Below are positions 25,701-37,408 of a stretch of 64,000 nucleotides of DNA, in pieces (the first letter of the stretch is position 1; each line of letters starts with the position of its first letter). The position numbers and the translations under genes were made by a program. The stretch is from Dipylidium caninum (taxonomy: Eukaryota; Platyhelminthes; Cestoda; Cyclophyllidea; Dipylidiidae). The notes under the pieces were generated by a model. The model was not told the origin of the DNA, ran no database searches, and saw only the letters and a program-made list of their open reading frames with translations. The stretch spans positions 558,001 to 622,000 of the forward strand of contig QEYB01001217.1 in the NCBI GenBank assembly GCA_017562135.1, in the 5' to 3' direction.

Positions 25701-28700
25701 GCTTCGCTATACCTCGAGGCACGAAGACTTGTCAACTCTCCAATTCACAGAATTTTATTGAGCAAACTTGCAAAATTTAACTTATTATGAGTGGCGAGGG
25801 GTCGCCTTTCACCCAATCAGCCTTGCAAGGTGCTTCCACTCCAAAGAGCATTTGCGAATGCGGTGGCTTTACAATTTTATTTATGTCACAAGGCCCTGCA
25901 CTCTTGTTCAGCAGATGATGAGAGAAGACTGTCTCTCGGCGTCTCTCGAAGGCGCGAGAGTCAAACAATGAAGTGGAAGGAGAGCGGGAGGAGAAGCGAG
26001 AAGAGGTCTAAATAATGCAAAGGGCGTCGCTTATGCACTGATTCTGTTTTACTACTTCGCCTTTGATTTAAACCGGGTGTGAGCGTTCACGGTGAGATAT
26101 GCAACATTTGTTGAGTATTTTTATCTACTTCTTTCAGGAAAGCAGAATTTTTGGTGTCTTTTGGCTCCAGTTAAGTTCAAAGCTTACTCGACTCACACCA
26201 TCCACCGGCGGATGTCCTTTGAGCAACTATTTCTAAAATAGCCTCACCTACTAGTTGAAGATGGCTGGCACACCGTTGCACCTAACATATTTAATTCATT
26301 TTTGTTACGAGGGATTCAAACTCTCCCCGTCGTCTGTAGAGCGTTAAGCCACCTAGTCTCACTCATATCTCCACCTAATTGCTCGCCTAACTGTTTTTCA
26401 CACCAACGTTTGCAATTGTCGTTTAGCGAGCACAAAATGGTTGGATCCATGTGCGGCACCACGGTCTCCAGACTGCCAGGATCCTCGATGAACTAACTCG
26501 TCACCTGCCGAAAGTGAAGCAGTTACTTCTCAGTGGAGACGCACGACCCCAAAACATTTGCACTGCCACTTTGTCCATTCGTGGGTTAGGAGCTTTTCTG
26601 AAAATTGGCGTTACTTTTTCGAGTAACTCTGTCGGTATCGCGATGGTCAGAAAGAGCACTTCGTTTATATTGGCTGTTATTTAATCGCGGGCAAACAACT
26701 CACTTAGTAAAGAGGGATTTTATAACTAAGCGGAAGCCAAAGCAGGGTCGCGTCGCCACTGGAGGGTCCATTTTACGTCCTTTACTTCACTATAAACGGT
26801 CTCAACTCTATCAATACCCGCGGCCTGGATTCCACTACCTTAAAGCAGTGGCTTTTGTAACTCGCGAGCTTTTACAGCATGTAATCTAAGACTCATAAGT
26901 GTTGTCGATGTGGACATCATTAATTTCATTTTTCACCCCAATCCAGCACCGTGAGGGCAGAATTTGCATTGGGGAATAAATTTAAAGCTGAAAAGTGTTG
27001 GAAACTGGGACTCCGAATCAAATGTTCCCCAACTGTAACTTGAACTGCCATAATCCTAAGAAGGCATATCCTTCTTTCCATCTGCTTTAACGTCGGAAGT
27101 GGTTAAAAAGGTTCGTTTCTTGAACAAGCGTTGACGGATGGTACCTTCAGGTAGCGGAAAAGGTGGAGAAGAGGACACAGCCCAATCAGGCTTCACATGT
27201 CACTCATCGTCATCTGCCATCGAAGGGATTTACGAGGGCTTAAAAACATCCTTGCGTTCGTCGATTTTCCTCACTCGGAAGACTGGCTGGAGAGCGAGGA
27301 ACATTCACTTATTACCATTCAAAAGCGTATTTTGGAACACGGTTTCGGGAAAGAGTTTTGTGGAACAAAGTGATACATAACGATTCCAAACTGCCCTTTT
27401 GACATCAATCCGATTTTTGTGTAAACTCACCGAAATACGTTCAATTGAGATGACTTTTAACTTCATATCTCACATCGAGACGCGTTGATGCTCAGGTGAA
27501 CAATAAGCATTTGAACATCTGACGATTTGAAAGCTCATAAACACTCCGCCATTGTTGATGCAGTTTTAAAAAAATCAGTGTCGGCTTCATCAAAGGCAAG
27601 TGGGGTTTTAAAATGACTGCTCTGATAATTCGCCGCCGTAATTGATTGGTAAATTGAGAATTTCTCGTCCAGCTATCACCATGTGGCACAGTGCTCCGCC
27701 TTACCACCAGCAAGTAAAAGTGTGAACTGCTCAGCCACCAGGGCTCTCCAACCCCCCCCCCATAGGGCCGCGAAAGGTCTCACTAGCCCTTCTCCCATTC
27801 TCACCCGTCCGCTACCATATTCTCTCTCTCTCTCTCTCTCTCTGTGCGTGTGCGTGTGACATTCAAGGCGAACTGAGACTTCTACCTGAAAGACACTTGT
27901 GAGAGATGTTAACGAGGTAGTACCAAAGAGGTTCCATTTGACGAAATAGTAGCTCTCTCACGGGCGCCGGTGAGTGTTAACCAAGGTGAATGGGAAGAAT
28001 GGTGACGGGGTGCAGAACCTAAGTCGTTGCAATGCATAAATTCATTTCGAAGAAGGAGGTGGAGGCAAAAAAACAGGGCATACACGATTCACTGCTCCAA
28101 AGACCTGGCGGATATGACACAGAGTGGTGGAAAATTCGATGGCACGTCAATGAAGAAAAAAATACTGTAAGTCGCGGATTTCACTGTGGAACTACGACTC
28201 TATTTTAATTTGTGCACTTTAGCTTGGGGGACGCTTCGTAGCTCCTCAATTAATTAAAAGAAATGCGCTTTGTTAGTGTCTTTATCCACCAGCGTTAGCA
28301 GGAAAATAATAGCATTATTAGCAAAAAACTGAGTGAATGACGTTCCATTCAAGTTCTGTGGTTGATTTGGCAGGCCTTATGATGGTGAAACGCGTCTCAT
28401 TTGCAAATAAATCAGTTAAATGCGTCAAACAAACCTTGGCGTATCATTTACTGGCCGTTCCAGCCCATTTGGTGCAGTTTATCCTTCGTCAGCGATTCGA
28501 TCTTCCCGTCCCCTTCGCGTTGTGTCCTTATCTCTGACCGAGCAGTCTTTCGGTTGCCTTAATTAGAAAATTTTCCTGACGGTGGAATGTTTCCTTATGT
28601 TTGCCGAAACGGAGCAAGCTGGGACAGCAGCTCCGATAGTAAGTGGACCTGGCCTACTAAAATGAGATTTGGCAGCGCCTGATGAATACAATATTCACGG

Positions 28701-30267
28701 GTTACGGACAGCATTACATAACAATTGTTGCTTCGGGTGGAATGGGTAGAGCAAAATTGAATCCTCTGACTCTCTATTTAATTGTAATAAACCTACAAAA
28801 TTTTGGATCTGTACGTTAATGACTAGGAAAAAAAGGCGAAAAATGGTCATGGCATAGGCCGATATTGATGAAAATGATTACACTCTGATTCAAGATCCCG
28901 AAGACACGAAGTCTCCTCTCCACCGACTTCGTACAACGACTTTCTTGTTATAGTCTATTTTACAGCTGTAATTTCGCCTGGCAAATCGTCTCGCTCCGTT
29001 GTGAAAATCATTTGTCAACAATTTTGCATCGCCTTTTTTAAGCATTGCTTCGCATCGCGTGAAATAGACAACAAAATCAAACGAAGCCGCAATGACACCT
29101 TTCACATCCTTTGGTTGCTAGTAGCGCAGTCTCTAGTGTCATGTGTTGAATCTCAGCTAGTTTTAAGAAGTGCATGAAATGGGGCGAACGGGTGAACAGG
29201 AGGAATTCCCTCCAAGTCATGTTATCCGATAGACTTTTAGTGAAGCAGAATTTCAACGAAACAACAACTGCTTTGGCCCTACGGCCTTCGGAAGGGGTTG
29301 GACAGCGCTGCATCTCTCAGAAGTTGCCCCCCTATTCGGCCCCTCTACGCGGCCTTCCACGAAGGAAAACTTCTCGTAGGTTCCATCACAAAGCCAAAAG
29401 CATGTGCCTCCTTTACTAACGCAACGGGCTAAATAAGCTGGTAGATGGGTGAAAGTCGCGTCTGCAGCCATTTTGCCTCACTTAAAGATTATTTAGGGGA
29501 GATCTTGATTAACATCATAGGTTAGTGCTTGGTGCGCATAATGACGATATTAGCCACTTGTCGGCATCTGTTGGCCACCTGAATAGGGGAAAAGTCTGTT
29601 GAGATGGTGATCAATGCAACGCTCTTAATGCCTTAACACAGGCACCAGAGTCTACTAATGGAAGGCAGAAAGAATTACATAATTAATAGACAGAAGCCTT
29701 ATCACTATGGCCGGACAATCTAGTAATCTCGCATAACTGAGGCTTATTCTAATGAGAGAATTACATTCTGCCCTGTCCTGTAGCATTGGATCAATCGAGA
29801 GCAGCAGACTTAACTGTTTTTCTCCTCCGAAAAGCTCCGATGAATGGGTGGGGGGCAGGAAATTTTCAACTAGGGTCAGAAACGACGCAAGTGTTTGAGA
29901 TTTAACTAAAGTCTGCAGATTCCAGTTGAACTGCGAGGCAGCCCTCAGTTCACGGATAGCCCTTCCCCATTTCCCCAGTCCTGCTCACCTTTTCTGCGCC
30001 CCCAAGATTCGCCGAAGTCCCGAGGGAGACCGGTAACATGTGTTAGCTGATAACCGACCCGATGGCCATGCAATGGATGCCTTCTGTGCTCAATTAGGTT
30101 GGTTTCTTCATTCATCCACGAATCAAGCCAAGCCAGGGGATAATTTGGCATCCATAAATTCTTGATGGGCGGAAATTGCGAGGCAAATGAAATAAATAAT
30201 GTCGATGCTGCTCCACAGCATTTCATCATTTGTAACTTTTAGTCATTTGACTTGTCTATGCTTCCAA
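22703..30267. other. Gene-poor stretch with no assigned gene
   Basis: No recognisable exon was found on either strand. Frames are short and mostly lack supporting splice sites. Contents include an AATAAA at 23091, a C-rich run near 25303, a TC microsatellite at 27820-27843 and several purine- or pyrimidine-rich tracts. Confidence 0.4.
27820..27843. repeat. TC microsatellite
   Basis: About twelve TC units, followed by a short GTGCG run. Confidence 0.9.
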
Positions 30268-31440
30268 TGAGGTTGGAACCTATGAAACGAGCCTTGAACG
30301 TGAGTAAAAATACAAAAAGCGATTTTTCACAAGGTTTTTTTTGATTATACTCAATTGGACTAACATCCGTTAGCATTTACAACTTTCCGCCGACGATCGA
30401 GCAACTCTTATATGCCTTTCTAAGAAAAGATCTTTATTTTTAGAGTGGATAAATTACTCAAAGTCTTTTACAATATCGTTTTAGTTAGCTCATTTTCTTC
30501 CTCTTAAAAACAATTCGCAAGTACACAAAAGATAACAATCGGTAGGTGAAATGTCGGGTGAATATGAGGGAAGAGAAGCCATTTCATTTGTCGAAAGTAA
30601 TTGAAGCTTTATGCGGTCGTTCAGCTTTATCTCGCAGCCACTTTGGACCGTGCCGATTGAAGAATGCTGGTCGGCTTTTCTTCATAAATTTCCTCCAATT
30701 TCCGGAATAAATTTCGCCTGGTTGTGGGGAGGAATCATGGACACTTGTTGGGCGCTCCACCATATGCTAAGCATGCCTTTTTGTTGCGATGGCGGCTGAG
30801 GGGTGTGTCCTGGGAGTGTTTTCCGATCCTCCCATTTCATCAGTCGTATTTGACTGTCATACAAGAGCGAATTTGCATCAGAGGTGATGATTTAGTGTGA
30901 AACCTGCGGCATTCGTGTTTTAGTAAGTGAAGCAACGAAGATGTGGACTTGCTCTTGAAGCGCTCGACCGTCCATCTGCCGTTGTCAGTTCATAGGGCAC
31001 TTGAGTCCACTTTTTCCCCTTCATTTATCGTACGCAGATGTTTAGCTTAGACCCGAGTTCACGGATCGTTCTGTGTGTGGATCGCACTCCTCACTCGTTC
31101 CTCAGTCCGCCTCAATATTGTCAACATGAGCTGGCGGAATTCCTCCGGCACTTCTTTCCCATTAGCGGATCCATCCCTCGAAGCCTGCTGAACTGTGCTA
31201 TGCTTCATTTGAACGCGAACAAGAAAAGTGGGCGCAAATTGCGCTATTCTTCCATTTGATTCCGGCGAAAAATAAAATAAAACCGGGGCACAAACACGAA
31301 CAAAAGAGCAAAAGGAGTAGGAAGAGTACCTTTAACATTTATAAGTAAAAACATCGGGCGCAAGTTGCAATGCTTCTTTCGCAGTCACGGTTGGACTCAG
31401 ACAAAAAACAAAAACGCCCGTTTCGGGGTTCCATACCTAA
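30268..31440 (-). mobile_element. Mariner element, copy C1, decayed but with both ends
   Basis: The left end (gaggttggaacctatgaaac) and right end (gtttcggggttccatacctaa) are inverted relatives of the copy A ends, and TA follows at 31441-31442. Translating the minus strand in shifting frames recovers, in order, an N-terminal FLVRVQMKHSTVQQASRD, the linker GGIPPAHVDNIEAD (near 31120), KGMLSIWWSAQQ (near 30775), FFNRHGPKWLRDKAERPH (near 30650) and the C-terminal RRRKVVNANG (near 30380). It is about 1.17 kb, slightly shorter than copy A, with many stops. It belongs to the same subfamily as copies A and C2. Confidence 0.8.
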
Positions 31441-31442
31441 TA

Positions 31443-32076
31443 AATGCGTTAAAGTACACGAAATGCAGCCACCCCGAAGGAGTCTTCCACAATATGCCAA
31501 TTGTGATTTGATTTGATGAATTTTCGCCTCCGAAGTGTATTCGCATCTACCCGTTTCTTTTTTTCTTCACTTACCTTACGCAAATATTTTAACACAGGCG
31601 TTTGAAAGGCTAATTCAAGTTTGGTTTGGGCCCAAAATCGCGAATATTTCTGTGTATGTTTGGATCGGATCCCGGATTCGTCCTCCACGCATTCCTCCTC
31701 GTTATCATCAACATGGGCCAGTGGACTTCCCTGAGGCTCCATGACAACACCCAAATTGCCAGAATAAAATTTATGGAACCAACATTGAGCACTTTTTTCG
31801 TTAACGAACCCATTTCCGAAGTTTGTTGAGCTGCGCCTTGATTTAATGAGAACTCGTACACGAAAAGTGGGTGTAAATAGCGTTTTCCCATTTGGTTTCC
31901 ACGGAAATGAATTCAAAAACGGGAAACAAACACTGACATAATCTTTCGAAGTGAATACAAAGAATATCTTTACCATTTAAAGATAATATATTTTGCTCAC
32001 GTCAAAATTTTCCTATCTCAGTCAAAGGTGAACACAAACTAAATGCAAACGCCCGTTGCAAAGTTTGCAATCCTAA
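31443..32076 (-). mobile_element. Mariner fragment, copy C2, N-terminal half
   Basis: The right end (gcaaagtttgcaatcctaa, ending at 32076 and followed by TA) is a mariner end of the same subfamily. The minus-strand frame from about 31976 to 31449 is still open for 175 codons and carries PTFRVRVLIKSRRSS, AQCWFHKFYSGNLG and GSPLAHVDDNEEE, matching the N-terminal helix-turn-helix region and linker of mariner transposases. It stops at the right end of copy C1. This fits C1 having landed inside C2 or having truncated it, but the other half of C2 was not found to the left of C1. Confidence 0.75.
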
Positions 32077-35000
32077 TAATTGCAATGAAACACGCCAAAG
32101 TCGACCGCATTAGTCTACTAAATATTTATTTCTTTTGAAGTTACTTCACTTGTCATTACAAAAGGTTTCCCCTGAAACTAGCACTAATTGAGGGAGGCAG
32201 TTAACTGACAGGGTGAGCCGGAAGGGCTCCTACGCGGACGTGGATTCAGTGTGGGCGGATGAGTCCAAATTGCACACTACTTTGTTAATCACAACACCAA
32301 ATACCCACGCATCGTTAGTTAATTAGGCGATAGTGCATAAAACTCGGTGGGAATGTTTCGCTCCATTTCCACTTTACCCCTTGCTTAGGCTGGGGCGCCT
32401 CTCAAAGAGACCTTTCGCCTTTCATTTGCACACCGGCCAAGGGCAAATTACGGTTGCTAGAGGCGACTCGCCCTTTTATGAAGCCGAACTCAGTGCCTCG
32501 GCATAAACGCCCCCTCCTTTTATTTCTTGGCGTTTTATTTTGTCAATCTCAAAGGTTGACTAAATTAAAAAGAAACAGAAATTTGCCCTCCACGAAACTG
32601 TAGGGGGTAAGTCTCCTCGAGACTGCATTGATCCCGACGACATTTAAACTCAAATTTTAATTTCGACACGTCCTGGGAACTTGTGCTTGAGTGCAAGAAA
32701 AATGCTCGAATATTAGGCCAAAAAATAGGAGTGTTTCACTGTGCCGTTCATACACCTACTTCTCTTTATACTATCTCATTTGTTTTTTTGCTTTTTCGAA
32801 GACAATTGGAGAACGCCAAATTGGTCTCATGCGACCTCGGCTTTTCACTTGACAGGACGTAAAACCGCGTCCATGCGAAGGGATCAGTCGATGCCTCGGA
32901 GTGGCCGTGGTCATTTGCTGACGTGCCGGGAGGGAGCACCGTTTTCATGCATTAAACTGATTGCAACCACAAAGGCAACTGTGTGTGCACGGGGAGAGGG
33001 ACAAGCCCCTTTCCCCCCTCCCCCATCCCCCCCAGCCGTGAAAAATAACCTCGGCTGCAGTGAACGTGAGGAAAGAACATTTGACGTGCCCCTCTTACTT
33101 TCTACCCTTTTAGCGTCTTTTATACGAGATGTCACTGCGTTCGTGACTGGAGAGGGGATTACACGCGAAGGGGAGAGATATCCACCCGGATCACCGGACT
33201 ACGTAGATTTCCTCATTACTGATGCGTCTTTTTTAGCCCCACTAGGTGGGAGTGAACTGAAGAACGTCCTTCAGGGAAATAATAACTGAATCCTTAATGA
33301 TATCCTGCGACATAAGCACTTTTTATGCTAATTTAAATTTAGAGGAGTGTTAACACCAAGGCAGTAATACTCGCGAGTCTGTACGACCACTTTCATTACG
33401 ACCGCTCTTCTTATAGTTGAGGCGCAAAATTGTAATACTTTTACAGAAATGATTGTTATTGTCTCTAATTCCCTCTTTATAAGAAAGGGTTTGTTTAATG
33501 CATAAAGGGCCTCGGCGACCAGCTAAAGAAGAATGGTTTTTTAGTTACCAAACCAACACCGAATTTGGCTGAATCAAAGCTCGGGGATGTTGTTTACTGA
33601 AAGCGTCTTTAGGGTGTAAAGCAGAAAACCGTCAAATTTCCATCATGTTTGTTAATCACTTGACGAATGCAAGTACGTGTCTTTGTTTATCCCTAGGAAT
33701 GTTGTCCAAAGTATTACGTGGTTAGTGTAGAGTATCGCATCGTCAATGCTTCAGAAAGTGGAATTGCACTTATGAGGAATGAGTTAAACCAGTGGAATAT
33801 GGAGGAAAAAGTATTGTAAATCTTATGAATGCGATTTTTCGGCAAACATTCTATTCCTTTTATTGGTGATCACAAGAAATAAAGAAATAAACGCGGCGGC
33901 GATGATTCAGTGTTGCGACCGAAAGTTGAATAATCAATCTGCGTTTGCGGTATTTGGTCAAATAAGGGGATACAGAAAAAAATTGCGTGGAACTAGCAAT
34001 AGGATACTTTGATAAGGAGCGCCAACAGTTTTGCCACATTTTAAAGGGACGATTACCATAACCTATAAAACTTGATTTATTTACCTCCTTCGGTGCACTT
34101 TTCAAATGATGGGTTTAAAATTAAGACGGTAATATGACACCAAATGTTGGGTTACTTATTTTATATACGTATTGTTTGAAAAGTGATAAATAATTATTTT
34201 CCTAAAAAAAATCAGAATTAGAGCTGGGGCATGCAAAGTAAAACACATATCACAGTGCTGCCTCTCTCTTATTCACAACGTCATAGTTTGACGTGACTAC
34301 AGCGAAACCATGCAACGCAACACATGCTATAAGTGCACCTGACGACTTGTGACAAGTATATTCTATTCCTTTTAAGGGAAGAAGAGATGGACAATTAAAC
34401 TTGCGAAGCTTCAGAATAAACCAAGCCGAGCTCAATCTGGATGTTGGGAAAAAAATAAATATTTTTCCATATGCTATTTTTTAAATCGCCATTCTTCTCT
34501 GTGGTCTTGCCTTCACAGGAGCAGCACATTCATTAACCGTTTTGCTATACGTCAATTTGTCGGTAAGGGACGAAGTCTAGGCTGAAACCTAATTTACTCA
34601 ATGCCCATGGACCACTTCCACGCCTGGTGGATGATACGATATCCACTATTTCAGCCCCAGGCACCGCAAACTTAATGTTATCAGAGGAGAAGTAGTTTTT
34701 TCCTGATGAAAGAGAATTGACTTTTTTGTTCCAGCGACAATGCAGGTATTTAATTGCCAAGGCTATGCGGTTAAGAAGTTAACGCAAGTATAAACCGAAC
34801 CTAAATTCATAATGTTGGACTACTCACCAGTTTCCCAAGCGCAAATGCATAAGAGACCCTTAGCAGCTTGAAATTATAGAGCTAATCGGTAGCCTTAGCT
34901 TTTCTAATGCCGTTCTTGCATTTAAATTAAGCACATATCGTTGTAAGTGTACTTCTAGGGGATTGTAGGCCTCCTGAAATGTCACCAATCACATGGTATG

Positions 35001-35592
35001 GTTCCATAAATTTCCTCACTTGATGGCATTTGGCAATTCCTCAAAAATAGTCAGATGTTTCCGTCGGATATCCAAACATTTTATCATCTTTTCAGAATGA
35101 GACATGAGCAGTGACTTAGCTTTCAATGGGCGAGTGGTTACAAACCACATGCTGATACAGACCAACAATCAAAATGTATGAGTCGAAGGCATAGTAAATT
35201 TTCTTCGTACTTAATGTCCCCTTATCCTTTACCCTGAGGTGATCATTTTATGAAAATTATTCGCAAAAAGAAGAATTCCACTTATGGCTACAATAACGCC
35301 CATAAAAATCAAGTAAGAATAAGTGTACATTTTACAAGGGATTAAAATTACGGTGCTAATGACACTTTCCTTAAATTAGGTATTTCGTTTTTCAGGGCAT
35401 ATCACAGATATCATGAAGCTAGTATATTTCAAGGTTGTGCCTATTTCATTGGTCGACGAGTTTATGCTTTAGTTTCCTTGTGCACAATCGTCCAGTATTA
35501 CTAATCGCTACAATGGTTAGTGGGTGCATTCCTTCACTATTCAGTGCATTTAGTCTGCAGATGTACAGAGAAAGCTTAGCTCTAAGAGCGAA
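32077..35592. other. Unassigned stretch upstream of PSMD7
   Basis: A 182-codon plus frame at 32741-33289 opens on GTG rather than ATG and overlaps minus-strand frames, so it was not accepted. At 33860-34760 three minus-strand frames lie in series and could be exons of an unrecognised gene. One contains AVPGAEIVDIVSSTRRGSGP and another ALIACVALHGFAVVTSNYDV. No consistent splice chain could be drawn between them. Confidence 0.35.
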
Positions 35593-36952
35593 ATGAAAAT
35601 AAAAAGATCAGACCACCCGAGAATATCGAAAGTGACAGTCCACCCTCTCGTTCTCCTAGGTGTTGTTGACCACTTTAACCGGGTGGGCAAGATTAGTGGA
35701 GGCCAGAAACGTGTTGTCGGCGTCTTACTCGGTGCATTACGAGGAAGTGTTCTTGATGTTAGCAACTGTTTTGCAGGTGTGTGCAGAATATGAGTATATT
35801 GCTCAGTTCCTTTTGAGGAGGATCTAACGGACCCAAATGTTTGGTTTCTCGATAGTGACTATCTCGAGAATATGTTTTCAATGTTTAAAAAAGTTAACGG
35901 TTCGCCCCTATTCACTAACTAAGTGATGTGATTTAGCCCGTGAGCGCATCGTTGGTTGGTACCACTCCGGTCCCAAGCTCTGTACAAACGACATCAAGAT
36001 AAATGAACTTTTTAGAAAGTACACACCCAATTCGGTTCTCGTTGTGGTTGATGTTAAAACAACGGAGAGTGACGGAATCCCCACCGAAGCCTATACTGCT
36101 GTGGAGGAGGTTCACGACGTAGGTCTTCTTTTTTGCGGTTTTGAAGCCCATGAAGTTTATTGCTCTAAATTTTGCATAACACCTCAGTTGCCACCATCTC
36201 TTAACGCTTACTGGCTCTATTTTAATGATCAAGACTAGTTTCGACTGTGTTAGGTATAAAAGTGACAACCCGTACCAATGTACACTCAATCACGATCATT
36301 ACTCTGACCACACGCGCTCGACTCCGCCTTTTACGCCTTCTTTACTGGTATTGTAGGACGGAACTCCTACAACGAAAACGTTTGATCACCTGCTCTCGGA
36401 AATTGGTGCTGAAGAAGCAGAAGAAGTTGGCGTTGAGCATCTGCTAAGGTATTAAAATCCTATTTCTTACGTTCTATCTCTTGCACACATCCAATAATTA
36501 TCCCGTGTTTCTTTCGTAACAGAGACATCAAGGATTCCTCCATGGGTAGTTTGACCCAGAGAATAGACGCTAAGATCTCCGGATTGAGTGGAATGCTCCG
36601 CCAACTGGAGGAGATCCAAAGCTACTTTCAATTGGTGACCACGAAACAAATACCAATTAACCACCAGGTGATGTACAAACTTCAAGATATGTTCAATCTC
36701 CTTCCTGATGTTCGCATGCAAGACGTGGTGCGATCACTCAATATGACTTCCAACGATCAAATGCTCGTGATTTATGTGGCTTCAGTTATGCGAGCAATTC
36801 TGGCTTTACACGACTTGATCAACAACAAGTTGGCTAATCGAGAAAGCGAGAGAAACGAGGACGAGGGAAAGAAGAATGCTAAGCCAACCGTTGCTGGGGA
36901 TCAGCCAAAGGAGGATGCGCCGGAGAAGGCTTCAGAGCGAAAATCGCAATAA
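35593..36952 (+). CDS. PSMD7: 26S proteasome regulatory subunit RPN8/PSMD7
   Basis: Five exons join in phase: 35593-35776, 35807-35899, 35937-36118, 36357-36448 and 36523-36952, giving 326 residues against 324 in human. The protein is the catalytically inactive MPN partner of RPN11 in the proteasome lid, acting in nucleus and cytosol. Clear family blocks are [96 protein letters not shown] and [19 protein letters not shown]. No JAMM H-x-H metal site is seen, as expected for RPN8. The tail is charged and Lys/Glu-rich, as in the family. Introns 1 and 2 are only 30 and 37 bp. The N-terminus before KVTVHP is longer than in human and is the least certain part. Confidence 0.96.
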
Positions 36953-37078
36953 CTCATGGACACTTCGTAATTGATTAAGAATATAGGTGCTTGTCTTCGA
37001 ATAGGTTGTGCCGATAAAAGTTAAAAAAACACCAGTGGGGTTTATTGCTCGTATCAAATGTACAAAAGGTGCCGTAAT

Positions 37079-37342
37079 CTAGAACTCTTTCAGCGCCTCT
37101 TCGGGAATAAGACGTGGTATCCCATCAATTATTGGGAAGGCGATGGCAAGTTCTTTGTTAATAAGAATTTTTTTCTCACAGTCAAGTCTAAAATACCAAC
37201 GATTAATTTCGGTTGCTTACGTAAGCGGTTTTTTGCTTATAGGGCACACCAGGACTTCCAAGTGTTTAGGGTCGAATGTAGACCCCGAGAAGAATCTTCC
37301 GGGGACCCTTGCGTTGATTCGACGCAAGATGCTTTCAAGCAT
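37079..37342 (-). CDS. PYURF: PREY/PYURF, Trm112-like mitochondrial protein (small hidden gene)
   Basis: Two exons, 37342-37221 and 37187-37079, join in phase across a 33-bp intron (donor GTAAGC, acceptor TTTTAG) and give about 76 residues. The N-terminus (MLESILRRINARVPGRFF) is basic and lacks acidic residues after Glu3, as expected of a mitochondrial presequence. Next come FDPKHLEVLVCPISKKPL and, from exon 2, LINKELAIAFPIIDGIPRLI, which match human PREY (LEFLVCPLSKKPL and INEELGIAYPIIDGIPNMIP). PREY binds methyltransferases involved in complex I assembly and coenzyme Q synthesis; that role is inferred by homology. The gene lies 66 bp downstream of the RPP21 stop on the same strand. An AG only two bases before the ATG could serve as a splice or trans-splice acceptor. 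It is converging with PSMD7, whose stop is 126 bp away. Confidence 0.9.
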
Positions 37343-37408
37343 TCCTAATGGGTAAAACTCATAAATGCCAGATTATTGCTAGTCAGGGGTCCAAATAAAA
37401 GATGCGGC
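37343..37408 (-). promoter_or_regulatory. Intercistronic spacer between RPP21 and PYURF with candidate trans-splice acceptor
   Basis: The spacer is 66 bases. On the minus strand it contains TTTTATT shortly after the RPP21 stop, and it ends in GAGTTTTACCCATTAG followed by GA and the PYURF ATG. A pyrimidine-containing acceptor next to a start codon, with no room for a promoter, is the arrangement seen in flatworm spliced-leader operons. Trans-splicing itself is not shown by the sequence. Confidence 0.45.

Noticed and set aside
29945..30229. Possible second half of mariner copy C2 to the left of C1
   Set aside because: The minus-strand reading shows no catalytic-block or C-terminal mariner motif.
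32741..33289. 182-codon plus-strand frame with a hydrophobic, signal-like N-terminus
   Set aside because: It opens on GTG, the first ATG comes after the hydrophobic part, there is no domain, and several minus-strand frames overlap it.
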